From positions 118,155,653 to 118,219,652 of the forward strand of contig OX578140.1 in the NCBI GenBank assembly GCA_951213105.1: a stretch of DNA of 64,000 nt. The letters are read 5' to 3'. Shown here in pieces: positions 46,970 through 58,688 of the stretch. A model generated the notes under the pieces. That model made no database searches. It was not told the origin of the DNA and saw nothing but the letters and a program-made list of their open reading frames with translations. Within the stretch, counting starts at the first letter, position 1. Each line of letters opens with the position of its first letter. Origin of the DNA: Amaurobius ferox. Its lineage: Eukaryota; Arthropoda; Arachnida; Araneae; Amaurobiidae. A program made the position numbers and the translations under genes.

Positions 46970-47877
46970 CGAGGGTAGGTTGAAAAGTAATACACACATG
47001 CTTGTAGAGCTCGAACAAAAACAAATAGCAAGATTGGGCAAAAAGTACATTACATTACAATTCTTAAGTTTCAAAATCATATATTTATTTTTCAACATAG
47101 TCACCTTTAAGGCTAATACATTTCTCCCAACGTGTAACAAGTTTTTTCATTCTGTCACTGAAAAATTCTTCCGACTTTTCTCTAATCTAGGACTTAACAG
47201 CTGCCTTCACCTCATCGTCTGAGGTGTAATGATTGCCCTTGAGGTCTCTCTTGAGTAAAGGAAAACAATTTAAATCGCAAGGCGCAATATCGAAGGAATA
47301 AGGAGGGTGTGGAATTGGTTCAAACTTCAGGTTTCGCAGAGCTTCTCCAGTTGCACGCAAGGTGTGTAGACGAGCGTTTTCATGTTGCAAGATTATTGGC
47401 ACCAGACACGTTCCTTGGATATTCCAATATGGTTTGTGATTCGCCGGTCATTTTGAATAAAATCGTCGATGAGTTTGCGATGTTTATCATCTGTGGCAGT
47501 GATTGGGCGTCCGCTGCGTGTTTCATCAACAATTATGGCTTTTCCAGGCTCGCAACCATGGAGTTTTATTACCCATCGATTTACAGTAGACCTATCAACA
47601 GCATTGTCACCATAAACAGCCTTTAAACGACGATGAATCTCAGTAGGAGTCACTTTTTCAGCAGTTAAAAATTCGATAACAGCATGCTGTTTAACTCCCG
47701 TTGACATAGCACCAGAACACGTCTCCATACTTCCACTTCTCGAAATACACTGGATGAATGCAATGACCTCAAACCTGCACATGTGTATTGACATGTGTAT
47801 GCCACCTGGCACGCTTCTGAAGGTCATTTCGTTCGATCTCTACAAGCATGTGTTCATTACTTTTCAGCCTACCCTCG
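46970..47877 (-). mobile_element. mariner with internal deletion
   Basis: 908 bp between TA at 46968-46969 and 47878-47879. Inverted ends are CGAGGGTAGGTTGAAAAGTA and, reversed, CGAGGGTAGGCTGAAAAGTA. The minus strand has the N-terminal HTH region (ITATDDKHRKLIDDFI, 47827-47393). It then jumps at about 47395 to LQHENARLHTLRATGEALRN (second Asp) and YSFDIAPCDLNCFPLLKRDL (third Asp). Roughly 400 bp of the usual 1.3 kb is missing and the frame changes at the junction: a non-autonomous deletion derivative with both ends intact. Confidence 0.92.
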
Positions 47878-48000
47878 TATATAATAAGTGGATTGGATTT
47901 TGAAACTTTATTTTATAAATTTTAAATAATTGTAACTTTTACAAACTTCCAAATACATGTAATAAAATTATTTCGAATGTTTTACACTTAGATTATTGCC

Positions 48001-48089
48001 TTACACCTTTGCCTTACACCTTTATTGCCTTACACCTGTTACCTTACACCTTTCTGGTAGGTCGGACGGTCTGGGTCTCAACAACAACA
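48001..48089 (+). mobile_element. SINE 3' end with stuttered 5' junction
   Basis: Only the last part of the SINE (TTACACCTTTCTGGTAGGTC, then GGTCTGGGTCTC and (CAA)3) lies between the first two copies of ACTTAGATTATTGC (47986-47999, 48090-48103). Its 5' end repeats CCTTACACCT four times, interleaved with ATTGCC from the target, as if reverse transcription re-started several times at the junction. Confidence 0.85.
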
Positions 48090-48104
48090 ACTTAGATTAT
48101 TGCC

Positions 48105-48375
48105 ACCAAGTGCTGTTGGCACATTTCAAACGTGGTAGCCCGGTGGTTTGCACGCTGCCACAACTGCCGCCTTGTTCATGCGGAGTACAATCGCATTAAA
48201 CATGTGGGTCCATAAATCCTTCCGAGAGGTTGGTGGTAGGGAAAGGAGGGTACGGTCCCAGTGGATGCCTCCCACATTGGGTTCCGGTCTAAATTGAGTG
48301 GCACTTCCCGGCCGTCCATACAGTTAGTTACCTTACACCTTTCTGGTGGGTCAGACGATCTGGGTCTCAACAACA
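48105..48375 (+). mobile_element. SINE with 5S rRNA remnant head
   Basis: Begins CCAAGTGCTGTTGGC, the last 15 or so bases of 5S rRNA. It then follows the B-box-less arrangement seen at 39230 (GGTTTGCACGCTGCCACAAC joined to CCGCCTTGTTCATGCGG). The tail is CTCAACAACAA and a third ACTTAGATTATTGC follows at 48376-48389. It is therefore the same 5S-headed subfamily, more 5'-truncated. Confidence 0.85.
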
Positions 48376-48390
48376 ACTTAGATTATTGCA

Positions 48391-50640
48391 TGCAATGTGT
48401 TTTTGCTTATAGCACTAATGTTTATTGTACAAACTTCTGATTACATGTAATTGAATTTTCTCAAATGGTTTACCTATTTATTGAAAAATAAGTACATCTA
48501 AATTAAATTCTAAATTATATTCAGTTGTGTTATTCTTGTTTCTGCATCAAGTTTCACTCATATTTTATTCATATAATAAATATAATAGTTAATTCAAAGT
48601 ATTAGCCATCACATCATTATGACACTCAAGATTTGAAGTCATACATCTTAAAATTTGTAGTATTTTTTATAAGCACTGAAATTATGCTACTCTTGTTTGT
48701 CATAATAAATACTTTCAGAAATTATTTTGTAGTTTAGAAATTGTTTTAAGATGCTTATTTTTATTGATTTGTATTTTTAAAACATTTAATGTTTACAACC
48801 TTCTTTCAATTTGTGACAGTAAGCCAATTGTTTAGCTTGTTTAAGTTGGGATTATTTTAAAATTTCACTTTTTCAGGTTGAATTGCTGGATGTATCACAG
48901 CATTTTTAATCATGAATATATTATAGTTTTAGATTTTTACACTGTGCAAATCATTTATTAATTTCTGCAATTTCTGTTGATTGTAATATTTCATAATGCA
49001 GTATTACATTAAAAGAATTCTTTATGAAATTATGATTGTTTAACAAAATTCATTGTTTAAAATTGTGTTGAGCTAGGGAATAGGTAAAGCTACCATATTA
49101 TTTTGGAGTACAGTTGTATGTGAATTTTGGAGTCAAGTTGTTGAGTGTTCATCTGTTTGACAAGAACGAGTTACAATTACTAGATATTCTAACATGTATT
49201 TACTCTACTTATTAAGAATGAAAACCTAACATTTATCTCATTACATCCATGAAGGAAAGAACAATTCAACAGCCTACTTACTACAAACTTTTTATATCAG
49301 GTTTTATGTATTTGCCCATGTCTGAGATATTGTAAAATTACACATTTTTGTTTCATTAGTATTGTCCATATATGTATCTTTTTAGAGAGAAAAATTGGTC
49401 AATTAGTTCAAAAAATTAATATCTCTTTCATATTTACTAAAATAAGATATAACTATTTTATTATTTCCAACTATTTTGAATAATCTTCTAAAATAGATAA
49501 CTCCAACAGAAAAATGCAATTAATTGGGCACATACAACAAACATTTTTTATGTGTGTGCATGCACTAACGAAAGTGACATGTAAATGATTTGCAGTTTTA
49601 TAACAGGTTTTGTTATCGAAAATTATTTTAACAATAAAATTGCTTATGCAAAGAAGCATTATTGAACAAATAGGTATAATTGTTTAAGAACAATGCCTAT
49701 TCTAAATTAACTACATTTCTAAAGATACAACACCAACAATTATATTAAAATTTTAAAAATTCATAAAATAAATCAATTAGTGATTAAAATTAAAAAATTT
49801 TATAAAACAATTAAATTTAAAACAACAAGACACTAATTAATATATATAATCGCTAATATCTAATTGCAGAAAATATAAACTAAATATAAAAATATACTGA
49901 ACCATTTACTAAATTGAAACTAAATATTATACATGAGAATATTTAGTACAAAATTCTCTTATTACTGAAATATTGCTAAAGTTAAACACACCCACTCAGG
50001 AATCTCATAAAGTATGTCTTATATTGTGCATTGTTCAGGGAATAATTCGGGGTGAAGCTAGCTTCATTTGGTAACCAAAACCATGAAGTGCCCAACTAGT
50101 CAGTATTTTTTAAATAATACTAGAAATGAAAAATATGTTTTGTGTGCATTCTCTAACCCAAGCTATTTCTCAAATGCTTCGTTTGTGTAGTTAGGGGAAA
50201 AGCAACTTATTAAGTAAGGGCTATCTGAAGACAAAATGAAGATATTGAGATTGATTTAGTTGCAGTTTTGGAGGCAGTTTAGCAGGCAGGAGAAATTGCA
50301 ATTTACATTAAATATTAATTAAACTTAATTAAAAATTAATCTCTTACATGTATAAATAATATATATATATATCTTTATGTTTATGGTGTGTGAAACACTG
50401 CTTCCTTTACTTCATCTCACTGCACACCACTGAATTTAAAGCTCACATTTGCTGCAGCAATCAGTATACTTTTTTAACTAAACTATCTATTTAAAAATTA
50501 GAGTCAAGTATGACTCGCAAAATTCGCCTACATTATTTATTTTTTCTTCACTTTCACATAAGTTTTTGATGTTTGACTATTTTATATATATGTTAAAAAA
50601 AGGCAATTAGTTAAAGTTATGGTGGCTTTTGCGTGGGTTT
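48391..50640. other. Intergenic AT-rich DNA, no gene seen
   Basis: 2.2 kb without transposon ends, coding motifs or tandem repeats that I can support, apart from a short TA tract near 50358. Confidence 0.6.
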
Positions 50641-50645
50641 TTCCC

Positions 50646-51122
50646 ACACGCCTGGTTTGGGCGCGATAACTACTATTAATTCTCATTAAATTCAAATCTA
50701 AAGTCTGCTGTATTATACAATGTCATCTAAAAATAAATAATATTGAAAAACTCCGAAAATGAGGACATCAATGAATTATAAAATAAAAACAATTTATTTA
50801 CATAATTTAAAAGTCATAAAAGAATTGATTAATCTGATCTTTCATCCGATCGACTACCATTATCTTCTCGCATCAACATACTACATAATTAATTCTCCAC
50901 TAAAATACTCAAACATAATCACAAACTTAAAATTCATCCTTTCTCTACTCATATATTAAATTATTTTAATGCCACTTGAGGTTCTCAATAAGTGCCTTGG
51001 CTTGTGTCATAATAAAATTCAATTAACTCCTCACAGAGAGGGAGAAAGCTATCCAATTGAGAGTATGTAAGTATGATATCTTAGGCCTACCTCCATCTCT
51101 TTACCCAACCGTCTATCGTACG
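50646..51122. repeat. Long direct repeat, copy 1
   Basis: About 480 bp (ATAACTACTATTAATTCTCA to CTATCGTACGGCAA), roughly 90% identical by eye to 53150-53697, same orientation. Copy 2 has an additional 80 bp or so of AT-rich sequence near 53440-53520. Just before copy 1 is a GC-rich hairpin (GCGTGGGTTTTTCCCACACGC). They could be LTRs or a shared internal segment of two copies of one element. Confidence 0.85.
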
Positions 51123-51283
51123 GCAACATGTAATCCTGTACTGGACATTCCCGACCACTGTGAATCCAATCGACTCGCCTCTCTCTGCGGGGAACCTCTT
51201 GAAAACCAGGTTGTATAAATGAATACTAAGGGGTATTCATGCCTCCTACAGAGAAAGCAGTTTGTCAACCTTGCCATTTTTTT

Positions 51284-51505
51284 GTTTTGTGTGTCCCACG
51301 AAGCAATGTGTGCATTTGCATTCATATTCCCCTGTGCATGTGTTTTGTTTCAAAAAAAAAATTTATGTTACCTGTGTCACCAATTCTATAAATACCCTTT
51401 TGTTTTGTGTGTCCCACGAAGCAATGTGTGCATTTGCGTTCATATTCCCCTGTGCATGTGTTTTGTTTGAAAAAAAATTTTATGTTACCTCTGTCACTAA
51501 TTATT
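51284..51505. repeat. Two-copy 118-bp tandem repeat
   Basis: GTTTTGTGTGTCCCACGAAG through AAAATTTTATGTTACCT-type sequence occurs at 51284 and again at 51402. Copy 1 extends into CACCAATTCTATAAATACCC. It lies between the two long direct repeats. Confidence 0.85.
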
Positions 51506-53084
51506 GCTGTGTATCCACCCCCTTATTCTGGATTACTTGTATTCAGCGTACAAAGGTAAGTGTTTTTATATTCCCATATTGCCTCAAAGAAAATCCAAAC
51601 GTATTTGATTATATCTTAATTTAAAATATTTCTTTCCCTGTCTTGTTACAATTATTGCTTTCAAAATGTTATCCATTTACCTATGTATTGCCTCTATTTA
51701 TGTATATCAATTTTATTTCTATTTACTTTCTATTATTTTTACCCTTCTATATTATGCTTTCCCAATTTTATTTCTATATGCTTATTACCTTTTCTATAAA
51801 TACCCTTTTTAACTATTCCACACAACCTTTTACCCATATTGCTTTCCCACAAATTAGCACTCCTCTGCTTTGTACTACAAGCTTTTATTATTTATACCAT
51901 TCCGTTGTATTCATAAGAGAAAATTTCTAAACATTGCCTTTTCCCTGGTGTTTTAAATATAAGTGTTTGTCAGCATTTTCCACCTGTTACGGTTGCATGG
52001 TTAAAACTAAGAAGGTGTTTACTAAAAAATTTCTTTACTTCCAATCTCCATCATCTGTATTAATAGTTTGTTCCCATTGTGACCTTACACTAAATGAATT
52101 CATGACTCTTTGACTTAATTATCGCTTTTTGGGCTTGCTAACAACTCAAAAAAAGAAAAAAAATTCTCAATTTATTTTCTCCATCTATATACCGAATTTA
52201 TTTTGTTTAAAGCTTATTTTAGTTTTATTTATGTTATACTCTCTTCCCTTACTTAAAATATTTTTGCTGCCTATTTACAACCTCACTCTGTTACCTACTT
52301 TCTAATTTATATGCCAAGTGGATTTTTTAACTACTTTCCAAGATTTAAATACCAAACTCCTTCTGTAAACTGATTTTTCAAATTACATTACAAAATCCTT
52401 CTCTAAATCCATTTCTCATATTTAAATACCTATCTATTCTCCTCTTAACTACTTTCTCATATTTAAAAATATATATATTTTCCTCCTAAGTACTTCAAAT
52501 TTATATCCTTCTCTAAAGCACCTTGTAAAATTTGCATACCCATCCTCTCAGGTACTCTCTTAACTTTATATACACCATCTCTCAGATCTTTCTAAATTAC
52601 TTTCATCAGTATTTTCTAAATGTTATATACACCCTCCTCCTCTTATTCATTTCAAATTCCAATCTATATCCATATTCCTTCTCTTATTCATTTTCCCCTT
52701 TCTAAAAAATCCAATCCCTTTTCTAAAAAAAATTTTAAACAAAATCAATCTCTTAATCTCCTTCTCAAATTTTTAAACAAAAATAATTCTCCTAACAATT
52801 TTCTGAACATTATATACACAATCCCATATTATATCTACATTCATTTTCTTTTCCTATACCGTTTTTAAATAGAACTCAATCTCTCGTTGCTCTGCTTCGA
52901 AGCACGTAGGAATGTGATGACGTAGGGTTGGCTAGTAATGCTCTTCTCCTTCCTCCCCTCGGTAGGAACACCGTATTATTTCAATTTCTCCCTTACTCCG
53001 GTTCCTTCTCATAAATGTCCCCTGATTTTTCGAGATTAGCATACATTTCTCTATTCTCTTCCCCTGTTCCTGACGTTCGATTCG
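51506..53084. other. Pyrimidine-rich spacer between the long direct repeats
   Basis: A strongly strand-biased C/T-rich stretch (CTTTCTAAA, CCTTCTCTAAA words) peaks at 52250-52860. Open frames here are hydrophobic by composition only. No domain is recognised. Confidence 0.5.
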
Positions 53085-54717
53085 TGGAACTCACAAGCGG
53101 CTTCGGACAGGAAGGCTCCTAATGTTAAAACTTCGAAATTTTTTGATTTTTTTATAACTACTATTAATTCTCATTGAATTCAAATCTAAAGGCTGCTGTA
53201 TCGTACAATGTCATCTGAAAATCAATAATATTAAAAGACTCGAAAAATGAGGACATCAATGAATTATAAAATAATAATTTATTTACATGATTTAAAAGTC
53301 ATAAAAGAATTCTGATTAATCTGATCTTTCATCCGATTGACTACCATTATCTTCTCGCATCACATGTTACATAATTAATTCTCCACTAAAATACTCAAAC
53401 ATAATCACAAACTTAAAATTCATCCTTTCTCTATTTATATAAAATAATACACAATTACTTTAATAAACTTATTCATATAAAATAATACACACACAAATTA
53501 CTTTAATAAACTATCTGCAAATATGACATTAAATTATTTTAATGCCACTTGAGGTTCTCAGTAAGTGCCTTGGCTTGTGCCATAATAAAATTCAATTAAC
53601 TCACAGAGAGGGAGAAAGCTATCCAATTCAGAGTGTGTAAGTATGATATCTTAGGCCTACCTCCATCTTTTTACCCGACCATCTATCGTACGGCAATTGT
53701 AGAGAACATCAGGAGCACATCACTCCGTAGCCTTTTTAGATGTTGTACAGTTGAAAACTCAAACACAACTCCTTCATTTCTGGAATCTTTCTCTCGAAAA
53801 AACTCCCAAGTCACTCTCTCCTTCCTCTTCTACCTAATTCGTTCTCATATCTAAGCCCCCCTCAATTTCATTGGAAGGTATATAGTTACCTTTTTTCCAC
53901 TGGCTAAATTTTGACATGGAGCTGGGCAACAGACCCTAGAATTATTGCCATAGATGGCCGGACTCTCACGCTCTCGGGTCGTACGTGCGCCCCAATAGTC
54001 GAGCACCACCCGCTGAGGTATCCTCTATTTCCAAGGCGCCCGAGTCCATTGTACAGTTTGACTTTCAGGTGGCCAAAGGGGAACCTGCCTTATAGAAATT
54101 GCTGAAATAAAAGAGGGCTATCTTTGCAGATCCCCAAACCTTTCAAAACTCCACGATGTTACAAATTAACAATGTGACATTTTTTTTATGTTAGAGAGCC
54201 ATTCTCTTCCAAATAAAAAAGAAAATACTTTCAAATCACTCCACAAAGATATCGTACCCAATATTTTGAAAAAAAAAAAAAAATCTAATTCCAGTCTTTC
54301 TACCATAAACATTGTATGTTTTCATTTAAGAACTGTTTTATCTGAAAGTTTGAAAAAATCACAAGTATCATCCTCTACTGAAATGTGTATATAAAATATG
54401 GAAGCCGTTCTGTCCTAATTGTGAAAAAAAAAAAGCGAAGTCCAATTTAAGAGTCGTTCTATCTGAAAGTTTGAAAAAGATTTGAAGTCTCATCTTTCAA
54501 CTGAAATATCAAAAGTGTAGGAGCCGTTCTGTCAATTCCCGTCTTCTACTGAAATATATGAGAGCCTTTCTGTCCCAATTGTGAAAAGAAACTAGGTCGT
54601 TCTGTCTCGAAAAATCCCTATATCTCCCCTAAAGATTTTCAAAAATTCCCTATCATCAGTTTGTCAAAAAAATTTCTAAGTTTTAACAGTAGGCGCCTTC
54701 CTGTTCGGAGCCACTTG
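53085..54717. mobile_element. Unclassified element with ~55-bp inverted ends
   Basis: AACTCACAAGCGGCTTCGGA with CAGGAAGGCTCCTAATGTTA at 53093-53140 is inversely repeated at about 54662-54715 (complement: AACTCCCAAGTGGCTCCGAA, CAGGAAGGCGCCTACTGTTA). Inside are copy 2 of the long direct repeat (53150-53697) and three diverged repeats of GTTCTATCTGAAAGTTTGAA and GCCGTTCTGTC between 54330 and 54610. No transposase and no clear TSD. Confidence 0.55.
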
Positions 54718-54973
54718 GGAGTTAAATCCCATCACCTTCAAGATTTACTTTTTTACAAACGCATTAATGACATTTTCGTGGAAATTAAGAGTTCTTATTT
54801 CTCAAATTTGAAGAAAACTTTGTAAGATACAACAAGAAAGTGTATCTTTGCTATTATTAATTAAGATTAATTTAAGCTCGATCACCAATGATCTATCATC
54901 AATCACCATTTCACAAATTCTGCTGAAATAATATTATAGTAAAATTTTTTTATTTTTTTTAAACTGATGTTAG

Positions 54974-55096
54974 GTAAGCAATGCTTGCACACATTGCTTC
55001 TATGGACTGCATACCACTGGACAAAATCTAACTAAAGCTGATATTTGGGAAACAGTTGAAGAGTTTCTACAATTGACAAGTGACCACCAGTCATGA
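54974..55096 (+). CDS. Possible orphan terminal exon
   Basis: A T-rich tract and AG at 54972-54973 precede a 40-codon frame (ACTHCFYGLHTTGQNLTKAD, then IWETVEEFLQLTSDHQS) ending in TGA, with AATAAA at 55375. Composition is more protein-like than its surroundings and it includes a CxxC pair. No upstream exon is visible and I do not recognise the family, so it could be the end of a gene with exons further left, a processed fragment, or chance. Confidence 0.25.
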   Translation, partial: VSNACTHCFYGLHTTGQNLTKADIWETVEEFLQLTSDHQS

Positions 55097-55099
55097 CCA

Positions 55100-56284
55100 G
55101 AGAGTTCGAAAACTTTTTCATAACCACTGCCATTTAAAAACTTGTTTCGGTCACAGTGCAGTTATAACCAGAATGACCAAGGATTTTCTCAATCAGTGTT
55201 ATGTGGTCACATGATACACAGAACACGTGTTTTGCTTGAAATGCTATCTAGAATCGTGCAGAATAACCATGCTGTTTTTCCTGTGGTGACTTGATAACTG
55301 ATAAACAATTGTTAATGGAGATGACCATTCAGTTAATTTTTCAAACACACCCTTGTCATGTGCAAAAGTCATACAATAAAATTAATGCGCAACTCATTGA
55401 TTCTTTCAAAGCTGGATGAAGTCTTGCTTAACATAAATGATAACAGAAATTGAATATCGCAACAAAATTACTTACTTCTACAAAAGAAAGCTTGTTGAAT
55501 GAAAGTTTGTCCAAAAGTACATACAAAATTAGTTAAAATATATTTCTACATGTGTGTATGCCTGCATTCTGTAACGATTTATTATCAGGCATGGGGTGGT
55601 TTGTGTAAAAAGATGCTAGTATGAATTGTTATAAAGATTGGCAAATAATTGATCAGTTACACGTGCAATATAATTTTTACATATAGATATCTTTACAAAT
55701 TCTTGGTGAGAAAAACACTAGAAAGCTTGCTGATATTTTATAAACAGCAGAAACTTCTTTGTGTTCATCTAGCCTTTCCGACATAAATATGCAGTTTTTT
55801 AGCATGTACTTTTATACACGATTGATAACAATTTGATATTTTTGTAAATAATACTTGAATTGATATAAAACAAACTTGAAATGATGTTAGATTATTGTTA
55901 AAAGGAAATCTGTGTTGTTATACATATTAAAATATAACACGTACTTGATTGATGCTTCGTTAAAATATTATATCCAGCATAATAACCATAATAGCATTAT
56001 AGTGTAAAGAAAATAGTATATATGGAAAGAGAAGTGACGTTTGGGTTCTACATTACAAGGGCCCGTCCCCAGTATGGGCGTGATGGAGGTGGACCATAGT
56101 AAGTAGTAATTTGGACACTCCATCTCAATATATGCTGTCCGGTGCAAAAAAAAAGGGAATTTCTTCCTTGGCCACAGCGCAAAACAGCTGTGTAAAGAGA
56201 CCTTTATTTCATTATTTTTGATAATCCAATCTATGAAATTGTATGCGTAAATTAGAAACATGTCTTTATATAACATACCATTAT
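55100..56284. other. Intergenic, no gene seen
   Basis: AT-rich DNA. The patch 56040-56180 is GC-richer (AAGGGCCCGTCCCCAGTATG) but unassigned. Confidence 0.5.
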
Positions 56285-57040
56285 ATGAAGGACGTGAAGT
56301 TGGGTGGTTCCAGAAGAGCCAATCACATCGACCAAAGGTCTATTATACTATCCCAATAGGCGAAGGTCCTTAAGAAAAGAGACCAGTAGCCAAAGCAAAA
56401 ATCAGCAGGCTCTTGACAGGAATGTCATACAACTCCCAGTACTCGATCACATGTCAACCCAAGTGCTCGAACCTATGGGCGGAGAACACCTCACATTCAC
56501 AGTGAATGTGTACGGCAGTTTTTTCACTGTATTTGTAGCCTCTGTAAAGCGAATCTTTCGCGACACCTATAATATTAAGGTGCCTTTTAAGGGTGCAGTG
56601 TCCAGTAAGGAGTCCGACAGCCCTTCTGATGCCAGTTCTACTGAGCCTGAATAATTCCTTCTGACGTATGCTGGGGCAATTGCAGTTGAGAATTTTCACC
56701 TGCCTTTGGCCCTTAGTATTACACCTTAGTAGTTTTTGCACTGAAGCTTTCTGAAGATGTCATAGACAGTTCTTCTAGTTAGTTCATTGGGAACACCCAA
56801 AGCTGGCTCAGGACAAACAAAAGGAATACTTGAGCCTTTCCTAGCCAATTCATCAGCCAGCTCATTTCCTGGAATGTCCAGGCACCTAGTAGAGTGTGAC
56901 TTTATTATTGTTAGCAATATTACACAGTGCATTATAGCACTCCCAGACAAGGAAAGACATCATAGTAGACTTTCCTAAGGCCATAAGAGCAGCTTGACTA
57001 TCAGAACAGATAAGAATCTGGTTGCTCCTAAGTAGTATCT
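56285..57040 (-). mobile_element. Jockey-like LINE, 3' end (RNase H domain)
   Basis: Minus strand: RNase H motif ICSDSQAALMALGKST (about 57015-56968), then a TAG where WVPGHS is expected, a frameshift, and IPGNELADELARKGSSIPF (56890 downward). It then has the family tail ELFRLSRTGIRRAVGLLTGH, ...HIHCECEVFSAHRFEHLG and YDIPVKSLLIFALATGLF ending at about 56370. This order (RNase H, then a Cys/His-bearing tail) is typical of Jockey/I-type non-LTR retrotransposons that encode RNase H. 5'-truncated at about 57040 and broken, so inactive. Confidence 0.9.
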
Positions 57041-57056
57041 ATACGCACGTCCGAGC

Positions 57057-57425
57057 GCACATATACTTTTCACACTAAAAACATAATATTATAGCTTATT
57101 TTTATCTTTTTTATATAAAAAAAAGGTCTCGATCCATTTTAATATTAAAAACATGATTTTATAGCTAAAAAAGGCCTTTTTTACATTTAGACCAAATTTT
57201 AACTTTTTTTAGTTAAACTATTTAAAATAAATGCGTGCTAAAAGGCCCCTGAAACGAGGCCTTTTTAAAATCTTCAAAATATACTTTTCACACTAAAAAC
57301 ATAATATTATAGCTTATCTTTTTTTATATAAAAAAAAGGGTCTCGATCCATTTTAATACATGTTTTTGTAGCTAAAAAAGGCCTTTTTTACATTTAAACC
57401 AAATTTAAAATAAATGCGTGCCAAA
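57057..57425. repeat. Tandem repeat, period about 225 bp
   Basis: A block from TATACTTTTCACACTAAAAA through AAATAAATGCGTGC occurs at 57057-57240 and 57282-57425. Both contain GGTCTCGATCCATTTTAATA and GCTAAAAAAGGCCTTTTTTA (a palindrome). It lies at the border between LINE and virus-like DNA. Confidence 0.85.
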
Positions 57426-58191
57426 TGAATGGAAGTCCTCTAAATATATTAAAAATGTATACCTTTGTATGATAAAAAAGATATTACAAATAATATATTG
57501 GGTATTTTGAAGATTTTCTAGGGCCCTAGATTTTAAGAAAACTAAAGAAAACGATTTTTAAAAAATAATGATATGAAACTATAGTAAAGACTTGGATTTA
57601 TATGAAAGTTTCAAAGAAGCTGTGATGAATAATAAAAATTCTAAACAAATAAGAATTATAAAAATAGGTTAGTGCTTTCTCTAATTCACCCGAATACTTA
57701 AATATACCAACTCTTAGCGATAATAAAACGACTTTGATATGTTTATCAGTTCCGAGTCGAAAGGAAATGTGTTCAACCTTTACTTTGATTACGACGTTAT
57801 GAATGAAGACAAAATAATATGTTGGAGATTTATATTAATAGATGGCACCACTAAACAGACATATATATGTCTCTCATATTAAGTATTATTAACACATTAT
57901 ATTATGCATTTATTACATATTATAAACATTATTTTTGCTATATATTGATCAGATAAATTAAAACTATTGATCTTTTAAAGTATTCTCGCATACTGCTTGA
58001 CTCGTCAATGTATATTAATGAATTGTTCTTCATATGTCGATATCTGAATTTAAAGTATATATCACATATTATAAACATTATTTTCACTATTTTTTGACCA
58101 GATAAATTAAAACTATTGATCTTTTAAAAGTATTCTCACAAAAATAAATTAATGTAAAGGTTATATTAATGAATAGTTCTTCAAATATTGG
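57426..58191. other. AT-rich border region with a 78-bp duplication
   Basis: 57916-57993 and 58064-58141 are near-identical (CATATTATAAACATT, then GATAAATTAAAACTATTGATC). A short plus frame at about 57588-57671 (DLYESFKEAVMNNKNSKQIR) resembles starts of viral MSV199-type proteins but stops after 27 codons. It may be a detached piece of the frame at 58689-59259. Confidence 0.45.
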
Positions 58192-58290
58192 GTACCCATG
58201 GCTTAAAGCTAGCGAACGGGGCTACAACATCTTGACCCCTGGTTCGAATCCCGACCTCCCCCAAGTTGTTAATCAATTCAGGGTTGATGG
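58192..58290 (+). mobile_element. tRNA-like SINE head (third family)
   Basis: GGTACCCATGGCTTAAAGCT (A-box-like) and GGTTCGAATCC at 58241-58251 (exact B-box consensus), spaced as in a tRNA. The rest of the element probably runs on to about 58400 but shows no tail or TSD. Confidence 0.5.
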
Positions 58291-58427
58291 TCGGAGCCAA
58301 AAATGACGTCAGTCGCTCTTGTTGCATCCAATAGAGCGACTCTCATCGATTTATAATAAGTGGTGGGTTGAATCTTGTGGATTCATGTCCTGTTTGTTTA
58401 TATGTTTGTATTGTCCATTTCCTTGGC

Positions 58428-58530
58428 TAGTGGGCCTGGTCCAAGGGGGTGATCTGGAACTCTGGTTCTAGAATTCTAAAACAGCTTTGGAACCAGACTT
58501 CCAGATCACCCCTAGGGTCAGGTGGGCCAT
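58428..58530. repeat. Imperfect hairpin, about 40-bp arms
   Basis: GTGGGCCTGGTCCAAGGGGG then TGATCTGGAACTCTGGTTC at left pairs with GGAACCAGACTTCCAGATCA and CCCCTAGGGTCAGGTGGGCC at right. It may be a small palindromic MITE. It lies just before the virus-like island. Confidence 0.75.
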
Positions 58531-58688
58531 AAGTGCTGCCATCTATAGGTATAATATAAAAGCATATGATATAAATTCCTATCATTTTCAAAGATTCAGG
58601 CCAACCTCTTGAAACCAAAAATGCATAAAATCATTCAAAAATGCGTATTTTTTTAAAAATCAAGAGAGTTTTAAGACTCTAAAATTTC

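Noticed and set aside
51643..51930. Hydrophobic 95-codon frame as a membrane protein.
   Set aside because: Caused by T/C-rich composition; no start context or homology, and it lies in a repeat-bounded spacer.
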